Source: Rhodanobacter sp. (GTDB taxonomy: Bacteria > Pseudomonadota > Gammaproteobacteria > Xanthomonadales > Rhodanobacteraceae). Taken from it: 64,000 bases of DNA. A program made the position numbers and the translations under genes. Of this stretch, positions 43,728 to 55,131 are shown in pieces. Within the stretch, counting starts at the first letter, position 1. The number at the start of each line of letters is the position of its first letter. Below the pieces are notes generated by a model, which searched no databases, was not told the origin of the DNA, and worked only from the letters and a program-made list of their open reading frames with translations. The stretch covers positions 392,170-456,169 of the forward strand of contig JANJTA010000035.1 of assembly GCA_024711345.1 (NCBI GenBank). The letters are read 5' to 3'.

Positions 43728-44915
43728 ATGAAGTCCTCGTCACTGAGCACACCCTTGCTGTGCCTGAGCCTGCTGGCGCTGGCCGCCTGCGGCAAAGGCA
43801 AGGAACAGGGACCGCCGCAAATGCCGCCGCCGGAAGTGGGTGTGGTCCAGGCGCAGGCGCAGACCTCGCCGCTGACGCGGGACCTGGTCGGCCGCCTCTC
43901 GCCCTACCGCAGCGCCGACGTGCGCGCCCGCGTAGCCGGCGTGCTGCTCAAGCGCGCGTACACCGAAGGCACCGACGTCAAGCAGGGGCAGTTGCTGTTC
44001 CAGATCGACCCGGCCCCGCTGAAGGCGGCGCTGAGCGCGGCCGAGGCGGCGCTGGCGCAGGCGCAGGCGACCGACACCAACGCCAGGATCAATGCGCAGC
44101 GTGCGCGCGAGCTGGCGCCCAAGGGCTACATTTCCAAGTCCGACCTGGACAACGCGCTGGCCGCCGAGCGCACCGCGACCGCCGCGGTGCAGGCAGCACG
44201 CGCCAACGTGCAGACCGCGCGCATCAACCTCGGCTACGCCAGCGTGACCTCGCCGATCGATGGTCGCGCCGGCCAGCAGCAGGTGACCGAGGGCGCCCTG
44301 GTCGGCAACGGCGAAGCCACCTTGCTCACCACCGTCGACCAGATCGACCCGCTCTACGTGAACTTCACCCTGAGCGTGGCCGACATGGAACAGATGCGCC
44401 GCGCGCAGAGCAGCGGCAACGTCACCCTGGCCGAACCAAACAAGGCCAGCGTGCGGATCGCCCTGCCCGACGGCAGCGCCTACGCCGAGACCGGCACGGT
44501 CGACTTCTCCTCCACCACGGTCGATCCGGCCACCGGCGCGGTGAACCTGCGCGCGCAGATCCCCAACCCGAAGCACAGCCTGTTGCCGGGCATGTACGTG
44601 ACGCTGAAGGCGCAGCTTGGCCAGCAGCACAAGGTGTTCCTGCTGCCGCAGGCGGCGGTCCAGCGCGATACCGTGGGTGCCTACGTCTTCATCGTCGGCA
44701 AGGACGGCAAGGTCGCGCGCCGCTACGTCACCCTCGGTGCCGCCAGCGACGGCCACTGGGTCGTCACCGGCGGCATTGCCGCGGGCGACCAGGTGGTCGT
44801 GTCGGGCGTGCAGAACGTGAAGGAGGGTGCGCCGGCCAAGGCCTCGCCGTGGAAACCGCAGGCCGAAGGCAACCCCGGCCCTGCCGCAGCCGGCACGCCG
44901 GCGCGCGGCAAGTAA
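43728..44915 (+). CDS. RND efflux periplasmic adaptor (MexA/AcrA/SmeD-like)
   Basis: A 395-residue lipoprotein adaptor. The signal peptide ends in LALAAC (Cys at residue 21). It has a beta-barrel/lipoyl part around VRARVAGVLLKRAYTEGTDV, a helical hairpin (residues 90-160), the second lipoyl part LGYASVTSPIDGRAGQQQ, and the membrane-proximal domain with LPGMYVTLKAQLGQQHKVFL. The adaptor should couple the RND pump to an outer-membrane channel. CGGAG precedes the ATG. Twelve bases separate it from the pump gene, so the two form an operon; similarity is to the multidrug (HAE1) group, not the metal group. Confidence 0.92.
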   Translation: MKSSSLSTPLLCLSLLALAACGKGKEQGPPQMPPPEVGVVQAQAQTSPLTRDLVGRLSPYRSADVRARVAGVLLKRAYTEGTDVKQGQLLFQIDPAPLKAALSAAEAALAQAQATDTNARINAQRARELAPKGYISKSDLDNALAAERTATAAVQAARANVQTARINLGYASVTSPIDGRAGQQQVTEGALVGNGEATLLTTVDQIDPLYVNFTLSVADMEQMRRAQSSGNVTLAEPNKASVRIALPDGSAYAETGTVDFSSTTVDPATGAVNLRAQIPNPKHSLLPGMYVTLKAQLGQQHKVFLLPQAAVQRDTVGAYVFIVGKDGKVARRYVTLGAASDGHWVVTGGIAAGDQVVVSGVQNVKEGAPAKASPWKPQAEGNPGPAAAGTPARGK

Positions 44916-44927
44916 GGGAGAGCGGAC

Positions 44928-47900
44928 ATGCCGAGCTTCTTCATCGACCGCCCGATCTTCGCCTGGGTGGTGGCCATCCTGATCTCGCTGGGCGGCGTGC
45001 TGGCGATCCTCAACCTGGGCGTGGAGTCCTACCCCAACATCGCGCCGCCCTCGGTGACGGTGAGCGCCTCGTACCCCGGCGCCAGCGCCGAGACCACCGA
45101 AAAGGCGGTCACCCAGGTCATCGAGCAGCAGCTCACCGGCATCGACCACCTGCTGTACTTCAGCTCCTCCTCCAGCGCCAGCGGCCGCGCCAGCATCACG
45201 CTGACCTTCGAGAGCGGCACCGACCCCGACATCGCCCAGGTGCAGGTGCAGAACAAGGTGGCGCTGGCCACCCCGCGCCTGCCGAGCGAAGTGACCCAGC
45301 AGGGCGTGGTGGTGGCCAAGGCCAACGCCGGCTTCCTGATGGTGGTGGCGCTCAGGTCCGACAACCCGAACATCGACCGCGACCGCCTGGGCGACATCGT
45401 CGGCTCGCAGGTGCTTGACCAGATCGCGCGCGTGCCCGGCGTGGGCAGCACGCAGCAGTTCGGCTCCGAGTACGCCATGCGCATCTGGCTCAACCCGGAC
45501 CAGCTGCACGGCTACGGCCTGTCGGCCACGCAGGTGCTGAACGCGATCCGCGCACAGAACGTGCAGTTCGCCGCCGGCTCGATCGGCGCCGACCCGGCGC
45601 TGCCGGGCCAGGGCTTCACCGCCACGGTATCGACGGAAGGGCGCTTCACCACGCCGGAGCAGTTCGCCGACATCATCCTGCGCGCGAATCCCGACGGCAC
45701 CACGGTCAAGCTCGGCGACGTGGCCCGGATCGGCTTCGGCCCGGGCAGCTACGGCTTCAACACCACCGTCGACGGCAAGCCGATCGGCGCCTTCGCGATC
45801 CAGTTGCTGCCTGGCGCCAACGCGCTCAACGTGGCCACCGCGGTGCGCGGCAAGATGGACGAGCTGGCGCCCAGCTTCCCGCCCGGGGTGAGCTGGTTCA
45901 GCCCGTACGACAGCACCACCTTCGTGAAGATCTCCATCAGCGAGGTGGTGCACACGCTGGTCGAGGCGATCGTGCTGGTGTTCCTGGTGATGCTGCTGTT
46001 CCTGCAGAACATCCGCGCCACCATCATCCCGACACTGGTGATCCCGGTCGCGCTGCTGGGCACGTTCCTGGGCATGCTGGTGCTCGGCTTCACCATCAAC
46101 CAGCTGACCCTGTTCGGCATGGTGCTGGCCATCGGTATCGTGGTCGACGACGCGATCGTGGTGATCGAGAACGTCGAGCGCATCATGACCGAGGAGAACC
46201 TCTCGCCGAAGGAGGCCACGCGCAAGGCGATGGGCCAGATCACCGGCGCCGTGGTGGCGATTACGGTAGTGTTGACTGCGGTGTTCGTGCCCTCCGCGCT
46301 GCAGCCGGGCGCCTCGGGCATCATCTACAAGCAGTTCGCGCTGACCATCGCCGTGTCGATGGCGTTTTCGGCCTTCCTGGCGTTGTCCTTCACCCCGGCG
46401 CTGTGCGCGAGTTTCCTGCAGCCGGAGCACCACAAGAAGAAGAACGTCGTCTTCCGCAAGTTCAACCAGTTCTTCGAGTGGACCACGCACACCTACACCC
46501 GCCACGTCGGCGGCGCGGTGCGGCATGCGCCGCGCTGGATGTTCGTGTTCGTGCTGATCGCGCTGCTGGGCGCCTTCCTGTACACCCGCCTGCCCGGCAG
46601 CTTCCTGCCCGAGGAGGACCAGGGCTACGCGATGTCGGTCATCCAGCTGCCGCCGGGCTCCACCAAGCAGCGCACCGAAGAGGTGATGGGCCAGATGCTG
46701 AAGATCCTCAAGAAGGATCCGGCGGTCGATACCGTGCTGCAGGTGACCGGCTTCAGCTTCATCGGCGCCGGCGAGAACGCGGGCATGGCCTTCATCAAGC
46801 TCAAGGACTGGTCCGAGCGCGAGGGCACTGCGGCGGACTTCATCCAGCGCGCGAACATGGCGCTGTTCCAGATCCACGACGCGCGCATCTTCGTGGTGAA
46901 CATCCCCACCGTGCAGGGCCTGGGCCAGTTCGGCGGCTTCGACATGTACCTGCAGGACCGCGGCGGCGCCGGGCGCGAGGCGCTGACGCAGGCGCGCAAC
47001 ACGCTGCTCGGCAAGGCCAGCCAGGACCCGCTGCTGACCGGCGTGCGGCCCAACGCGCTGGAGGATGCGCCACAGTTGCGGCTGGACGTGGACCGCGTGC
47101 AGGCGCAGTCGATGGGCTTGTCGGTGGGCGACATCTACAACGCGGTCGGCCTGATGCTGGCGCCGGTGTACGTCAACGACTTCACCTACGGCGGCCGCGT
47201 CAAGCGGGTGATCATGCAGGCCGACTCGCCTTACCGCATGAGCCCCGATGCGTTGCAGCACTTCTTCACGCCCAGCACGCAGACCACCGCCGCCGGCACG
47301 CCGGCGATGATCCCGCTGTCCAACGTGGTGCATGCAAACTGGCAGCTGGGCTCGCCCTCGCTGACCCGCTACAACGGCTACGCGGCGGTGGAGATCGTCG
47401 GCTCGCCGGCGCCGGGCCATGCCTCGGGCGAGGCAATGGCCCAGATGGAGAAGATCGTTAGCAACGACCTGCCGCAGGGCTACGGCTTCGACTGGACCGG
47501 CCAGTCCTACCAGGAGATCCTCTCCGGCAACGCCGCCACGCTGCTGATGGTGCTGTCGATCGTGATCGTGTTCCTGGCGCTGGCGGCGCTGTACGAGAGC
47601 TGGTCGATTCCGGTGTCGGTGCTGCTGGTGCTGCCGCTGGGCCTGCTCGGCGCGGTGGTGTTCACCTTGCTGCGCGGGCTGCCCAACGACATCTATTTCA
47701 AGATCGGCCTGATCACGGTGATCGGCCTGGCGGCGAAGAATGCGATCCTGATCGTGGAGTTCGCGGTGGAACAGCAGGCGCATGGCCGCACCTTGCGTGA
47801 AGGCGTGATCGAAGCAGCCCGCCTGCGCCTGCGCCCGATCCTGATGACCTCGCTGGCATTCATCCTGGGCGTGTTCCCGCTGTTCGTCTCCTCCGGCGCC

Positions 47901-48095
47901 GGCGCCAACGCGCGCCATGCGATCGGCACCGGCGTGATCGGCGGCATGCTGTTCGCCACCTTCCTCGGCGTGCTGCTGATTCCGGTGTTCTACGTGGTGG
48001 TGCGCCGCCTGCTGGGCGACAAGCTGGACGGCCACGAGCATCCGGGCATCCACGGCCCGCACACGTTCGACTCCGATCCGCGGCGCGGAACCTGA
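44928..48095 (+). CDS. RND multidrug efflux permease (HAE1, AcrB/MexB/SmeE-like)
   Basis: A 1055-residue inner-membrane proton-driven multidrug pump. It starts MPSFFIDRPIFAWVVAILIS, the standard opening of HAE1 RND proteins, and has twelve membrane helices. The proton-relay aspartates are in helix 4 (GIVVDDAIVVIENVER, about residues 406-407), and the conserved lysine in helix 10 is in GLAAKNAILIVEF. The periplasmic porter domains include GSFLPEEDQGYAMSVIQLPP. AGGGAG precedes the ATG. No outer-membrane factor gene follows, so it probably uses a channel encoded elsewhere. A terminator directly follows. Confidence 0.94.
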   Translation: MPSFFIDRPIFAWVVAILISLGGVLAILNLGVESYPNIAPPSVTVSASYPGASAETTEKAVTQVIEQQLTGIDHLLYFSSSSSASGRASITLTFESGTDPDIAQVQVQNKVALATPRLPSEVTQQGVVVAKANAGFLMVVALRSDNPNIDRDRLGDIVGSQVLDQIARVPGVGSTQQFGSEYAMRIWLNPDQLHGYGLSATQVLNAIRAQNVQFAAGSIGADPALPGQGFTATVSTEGRFTTPEQFADIILRANPDGTTVKLGDVARIGFGPGSYGFNTTVDGKPIGAFAIQLLPGANALNVATAVRGKMDELAPSFPPGVSWFSPYDSTTFVKISISEVVHTLVEAIVLVFLVMLLFLQNIRATIIPTLVIPVALLGTFLGMLVLGFTINQLTLFGMVLAIGIVVDDAIVVIENVERIMTEENLSPKEATRKAMGQITGAVVAITVVLTAVFVPSALQPGASGIIYKQFALTIAVSMAFSAFLALSFTPALCASFLQPEHHKKKNVVFRKFNQFFEWTTHTYTRHVGGAVRHAPRWMFVFVLIALLGAFLYTRLPGSFLPEEDQGYAMSVIQLPPGSTKQRTEEVMGQMLKILKKDPAVDTVLQVTGFSFIGAGENAGMAFIKLKDWSEREGTAADFIQRANMALFQIHDARIFVVNIPTVQGLGQFGGFDMYLQDRGGAGREALTQARNTLLGKASQDPLLTGVRPNALEDAPQLRLDVDRVQAQSMGLSVGDIYNAVGLMLAPVYVNDFTYGGRVKRVIMQADSPYRMSPDALQHFFTPSTQTTAAGTPAMIPLSNVVHANWQLGSPSLTRYNGYAAVEIVGSPAPGHASGEAMAQMEKIVSNDLPQGYGFDWTGQSYQEILSGNAATLLMVLSIVIVFLALAALYESWSIPVSVLLVLPLGLLGAVVFTLLRGLPNDIYFKIGLITVIGLAAKNAILIVEFAVEQQAHGRTLREGVIEAARLRLRPILMTSLAFILGVFPLFVSSGAGANARHAIGTGVIGGMLFATFLGVLLIPVFYVVVRRLLGDKLDGHEHPGIHGPHTFDSDPRRGT

Positions 48096-48110
48096 TCCAT
48101 CACGGACATG

Positions 48111-48142
48111 AAAAAAGCCCGGCAGCGATGCCGGGCTTTTTT
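48111..48142 (+). terminator. Intrinsic terminator after the RND operon
   Basis: AAAAAAGCCCGGCAGCGATG continues into a perfect complement ending TTTTTT. The stem GCCCGGC/GCCGGGC with A-run before and T-run after makes it bidirectional. It begins 16 bases after the pump stop codon. Confidence 0.9.
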
Positions 48143-48170
48143 CATGTTCACGCCACTGCCCATAGCTTTG

Positions 48171-48263
48171 GTAGGAGCCCGCTCGCGGGCGATGCTCTTG
48201 CCTTTGCGAATCCCGAATCCCGAATCCCGGTTCCAAAGGCATCGCCCGCGAGCGGGCTCCTGC
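48171..48263. repeat. GTAG-type REP inverted pair (REP-e)
   Basis: The left arm GTAGGAGCCCGCTCGCGGGC starts at 48171; the right arm ends GCGGGCTCCTGC at 48263. The spacer has three near-copies of GAATCCC. It lies between the terminator of the RND operon and the stop of the acyl-CoA dehydrogenase gene, which is outside the repeat (48275). Confidence 0.85.
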
Positions 48264-48274
48264 CGGCGGTGGCC

Positions 48275-49435
<1,161 letters not shown>

Positions 49436-49506
49436 GGGCGGGCTCCTAAAGACAATCGAGCCGCCAATTTTAGCGGGAAATGGCCGACTGACCCGGCGGC
49501 GCGCGC

Positions 49507-49535
49507 TTGACGCGTGGCAAGGCGCGGCCTAGCCT
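49507..49535 (+). promoter_or_regulatory. Promoter of the ArsR-methyltransferase gene
   Basis: TTGACG (49507-49512) and TAGCCT (49530-49535) are 17 bases apart. The start of transcription is expected near 49542, just before the palindromic operator. A repressor bound there would block initiation. Confidence 0.55.
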
Positions 49536-49544
49536 GTACATCTT

Positions 49545-49558
49545 TGTATCGCGATACA
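49545..49558. promoter_or_regulatory. Perfect palindromic operator for the ArsR-type regulator
   Basis: TGTATCGCGATACA is a perfect 14-base palindrome nine bases before the ATG of the ArsR-methyltransferase gene and directly downstream of its promoter. ArsR proteins bind such short palindromes. Autorepression is inferred. Confidence 0.6.
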
Positions 49559-49567
49559 GGGATACCG

Positions 49568-50497
49568 ATGGATCTGGCCACCGCTTCCAGCGTGCTGCGC
49601 CTGCTGGCCGACCCCACCCGTGTGCGCCTGCTGGCCCTGCTCGAACACGAGGAACTCACCGTGGCCGAACTGGCTGCGGTATTGCACCTGGCGCAGCCAC
49701 GCGTGTCCACCCACCTGGCCAAGCTGAAGGAGGCCGGCCTGGTGCGCGACCGTCGCGCCGGCGTCTCCGCCTACTACCGCGCCAACAACGAGGGCGATGA
49801 GGCCCAATACGGGCTGCTGGCCTCGCTGCGCGCCAGCATCGACGACGCCCTGCTGCGCGAGGACTCGGCGCGCCTGCCCGGCGTGCTGGCCAACCGCGCC
49901 CGCGAGGAAGGCTGGGCCGACACCGTGGCCGGCGACATGGAGCGCCACTACTCCCCCGGTCGCACCTGGGAGACCCTGGCCCGGGCGCTGCTGCAGCTGC
50001 TGGAAACCGGCGACGTGCTCGACATCGCCTCCGGCGACGGCATCACCGCCGAGTTGCTGGCGCCGCACGCGCACTCCATCGTCTGCGTGGATTCCAGCGA
50101 ACGCGTAGTCGAGGCCGCGGCGAAGCGGCTGAAGGCGTTCGCCAATGTGCGCGTGGTGCGCGGCGACATGCATGCGCTCGAGCTGGGCCAGCAGCGCTTC
50201 GACCTGGTGCTGATGCTGCACGCGCTGACCTACGCCGAGCATCCGGCCAAGGCCGTGGCCGAGGCCGCGCGCCTGCTGCGCCCCGGTGGCCGCCTGCTCG
50301 CGGTGACCCTGGGCCAGCACGACCACCGCGCCGCGGTGGCGCCATTCGACCACCGCAATCTCGGCTTTCGCATCGAGCAGCTCGAAGGCTACGCGCGCGC
50401 CGCCGGGCTCGACGTGCTGAGCGGCAACCGGCTCAGCCGCGAACGCAAGGCGCCGCATTTCGAAGTGATCAGCCTGCTGGCGCGCAAACGCGCCTGA
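49568..50497 (+). CDS. ArsR-type regulator fused to a SAM methyltransferase domain (SahR-like)
   Basis: A 309-residue two-domain protein. Residues 5-85 are an ArsR winged helix (LLADPTRVRLLALLEHEELT, LHLAQPRVSTHLAKLKEAGL, then a YYRAN wing). Residues 115-305 are a class I SAM-methyltransferase domain with the glycine motif VLDIASGDGITAELL and LMLHALTYAEHP. No metal-binding cysteines of ArsR/SmtB type are seen, so the ligand is more likely SAM or S-adenosylhomocysteine. This architecture beside metH recalls the SahR regulators of the methionine cycle, as I remember them. The ATG at 49568 lies after the operator; an in-frame extension to 49514 covers the promoter and is rejected. Confidence 0.82.
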   Translation: MDLATASSVLRLLADPTRVRLLALLEHEELTVAELAAVLHLAQPRVSTHLAKLKEAGLVRDRRAGVSAYYRANNEGDEAQYGLLASLRASIDDALLREDSARLPGVLANRAREEGWADTVAGDMERHYSPGRTWETLARALLQLLETGDVLDIASGDGITAELLAPHAHSIVCVDSSERVVEAAAKRLKAFANVRVVRGDMHALELGQQRFDLVLMLHALTYAEHPAKAVAEAARLLRPGGRLLAVTLGQHDHRAAVAPFDHRNLGFRIEQLEGYARAAGLDVLSGNRLSRERKAPHFEVISLLARKRA

Positions 50498-50548
50498 ACG
50501 CCGCAGCGCCGCCCGACACCGTAGCACCGCTCAACCAAAGGAAGTTCG

Positions 50549-51621
50549 ATGAGTACCCTGCCCTGGCTCCACCCCGATCGCGTCGCCGCCCTGGAGCAGG
50601 CGCTGCGCCAGCGCATCCTGATCCTCGATGGCGCCATGGGCACCATGCTGCAGGCACACGGGCTGGACGAAAGCGGCTTCCGCGGCGAGCGCTTCGAGCA
50701 CGGCCACGACGGCCACGCGCACGAGCATGCCGGTGCCTGCGACCTGAAAGGCAACAACGACCTGCTCACCCTGACTCGCCCGGAAATCATCCGCGGCGTG
50801 CACGACGCCTACCTCGAAGCCGGCGCGGACCTGATCGAGACCAATACCTTCAACTCCACCCGGATCAGCCAGGCCGACTACAAGCTGCAGCACCTGGCCC
50901 ATGAGTTGAATCTGGAAGGCGCGAAGCTGGCCCGCGCCGCCTGCGACGCGATGACGGCGAAGACGCCGGAGCAGCCGCGCTTCGTGATCGGCGTGCTCGG
51001 CCCGACCAGCCGCACGGCCTCGCTGTCGCCGAACGTCAACGATCCCGGCTTCCGCAACGTCAGCTTCGAGGAGCTGGCGGCGAACTACACCGAAGCCGCC
51101 AGCGGCCTGATCGACGGCGGCGCCGACGTCATCATGGTCGAGACGATCTTCGACACCCTGAACGCGAAGGCTGCGCTGTTCGCGCTCTCCGAACTGTTCC
51201 ATCAGCGCGGCGCACAGGTGCCGGTGATGATCTCCGGCACCATCACCGACCGCTCCGGCCGCACCCTGTCCGGCCAGACCGCCGAGGCGTTCTACTACTC
51301 GGTGCGCCACGCGCGGCCGCTGTCGGTGGGCTTCAACTGCGCACTCGGCGCCGAGGACCTGCGACCGCACATCCAGACCCTGGCGACCCTGGCCGAGAGC
51401 TACGTCAGCACCCATCCGAACGCCGGCCTGCCGAACGCGTTTGCCGAGTACGACGAGACGCCCGAGCACATGGCCGGGGTGATCGCCGGCTTCGCCCGCG
51501 ACGGCCTGCTCAACCTGGTCGGCGGCTGCTGTGGCACCACCCCGGCGCACATCCGGGCGATCGCCGAGGCGGTGCGCGACGTCGCGCCGCGGCCGCTGCC
51601 TGGCGCCGTGCGGGAGGCCGC

Positions 51622-51625
<4 letters not shown>
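50549..51625 (+). CDS. metH: Methionine synthase, homocysteine S-methyltransferase half (split MetH)
   Basis: A 358-residue protein equal to the first module of cobalamin-dependent methionine synthase. It holds the homocysteine and zinc site: Cys264 in [11 protein letters not shown] and Cys327-Cys328 in [22 protein letters not shown] near the start is the standard opening. The His-rich loop [13 protein letters not shown] at about residues 49-61 is an addition. It needs the partner encoded by the next gene, whose ATG overlaps the stop as ATGA (51622-51625). AAAGGAAG precedes the ATG. Splitting of MetH into two overlapping genes is common in xanthomonads. Confidence 0.93.
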
Positions 51626-54321
<2,696 letters not shown>

Positions 54322-54349
54322 CCGCCGCGCCCGCATGGGCGCCCTGCAG

Positions 54350-54691
54350 TCACATGGTGGTATCGCCGGTGAGGTTGTTCTTGCGATGGCGCAGGTGCAC
54401 CATCAGGTTGTAGACCGAGACGAAGGCCGGGAAGAAGTTCGAGATGATGCCCACCGAATCGTTCTTGCCGATCACGAAGTACGCCAGCAGCAGGACGCTG
54501 CCGCACACCGACAGCCACCAGAACGACAGCGGCATCACCACCCGCTTCAGCTTGCGCGTGTAGTACAACTGCACGAACCAGCGGCTGGTGAACATCACCG
54601 AACCGAGCAGGCCGATGGCCTTCCACGGCGTCAGCTCGAACTGCTGCAGGGCGCGAAGAATGCCGGCCAGGTGATCGTTGATGAATTCCAT
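54350..54691 (-). CDS. LpxB N-terminal-domain-like membrane protein
   Basis: A 113-residue inner-membrane protein with three hydrophobic helices (about residues 22-45, 55-76, 80-95). The sequence WKAIGLLGSVMFTSRWFVQL and FWWLSVCGSVLLLAYFVIGK matches the small domain often annotated as the N-terminal domain of lipid-A-disaccharide synthase (LAB_N). Stand-alone copies are common and of unknown function, possibly linked to lipid A or undecaprenyl-linked sugar transfer. I chose the ATG at 54691 at the start of the conserved part. It faces metH tail to tail with 28 bases between stops. Confidence 0.8.
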   Translation of the reverse strand: MEFINDHLAGILRALQQFELTPWKAIGLLGSVMFTSRWFVQLYYTRKLKRVVMPLSFWWLSVCGSVLLLAYFVIGKNDSVGIISNFFPAFVSVYNLMVHLRHRKNNLTGDTTM

Positions 54692-54777
54692 GGTGGTGCG
54701 CTTCGAGGTGAGGGCAAGAGGACGCAAGTCTAGCAATCTGCGTCACCGGCCTCGCGCGCTCCGCTGCGCGCCGGGCA

Positions 54778-54806
54778 TTGACCGACCCGGCGACTGCCCC
54801 TAGAAT
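54778..54806 (+). promoter_or_regulatory. Promoter of tRNA-Val
   Basis: TTGACC (54778-54783) and TAGAAT (54801-54806) are exactly 17 bases apart. Transcription should begin about eight bases before the mature tRNA 5' end. Confidence 0.7.
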
Positions 54807-54820
54807 GCCGCGTTCCCGGC

Positions 54821-54895
54821 GGGCGATTAGCTCAGCGGTAGAGCACTGCCTTCACACGGCAGGTGTCGCAAGTTCGATCCTTGCATCGCCCACCA
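54821..54895 (+). tRNA. tRNA-Val (anticodon CAC)
   Basis: A complete cloverleaf: acceptor GGGCGAT pairs with ATCGCCC, D-arm GCTC/GAGC, anticodon stem CTGCC/GGCAG with loop TTCACAC giving anticodon CAC (reads GUG, valine), and T-arm GCAAG/CTTGC with TTCGATC loop. The 3' CCA is encoded (54893-54895). A hairpin follows. Confidence 0.95.
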
Positions 54896-54904
54896 CCCGA
54901 TCCG

Positions 54905-54929
54905 GAAACCGGCCCCCGCGGCCGGTTTC
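54905..54929 (+). terminator. Hairpin downstream of tRNA-Val
   Basis: GAAACCGGCC-CCCGC-GGCCGGTTTC has a perfect 10-bp stem and starts ten bases after the tRNA CCA end. TCGTTT follows, so the T-run is poor. It is duplicated with the tRNA fragment at 55031-55056. Confidence 0.6.
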
Positions 54930-54976
54930 GTCGTTTCGGCGCCATCGAAGCGCAGCGTGCGTGTAGCAGCGGGCAC

Positions 54977-55066
54977 TTCACACGGCAGGTGTCGCCAGTT
55001 CGATCCTTGCATCGCCCACCATCCGATCCGGAAACCGGCCCCTCGCGGCCGGTTTCGTCGTTTTGG
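54977..55066 (+). pseudogene. Partial duplicate of tRNA-Val (3' half) with its terminator
   Basis: Bases 54977-55021 repeat the tRNA from the anticodon loop (TTCACAC) to the CCA with two substitutions, and the copy goes on through the downstream hairpin (55031-55056). The copy is 126-127 bases after the original. The 5' half (acceptor and D-arm) is missing and the anticodon stem cannot form, so it cannot be a functional tRNA. Between the copies are about 33 unique bases. Confidence 0.8.
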
Positions 55067-55131
55067 TGCGTAGTCAGGAACAAGGGTGCGGCATGCCGGC
55101 GCCTGTTCGTTCGGCCGAGGGCGCCATGGGC

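Noticed and set aside
4848-48263. Possible CRISPR array from the recurring GAGCCCGC palindromes
   Set aside because: The copies are isolated inverted pairs kilobases apart, not regularly spaced direct repeats with unique spacers; they are REP elements.
50498-50548. Cobalamin or SAM riboswitch before metH
   Set aside because: Only 51 bases separate the regulator stop and the metH start, too short for such an aptamer, and no conserved box was seen.
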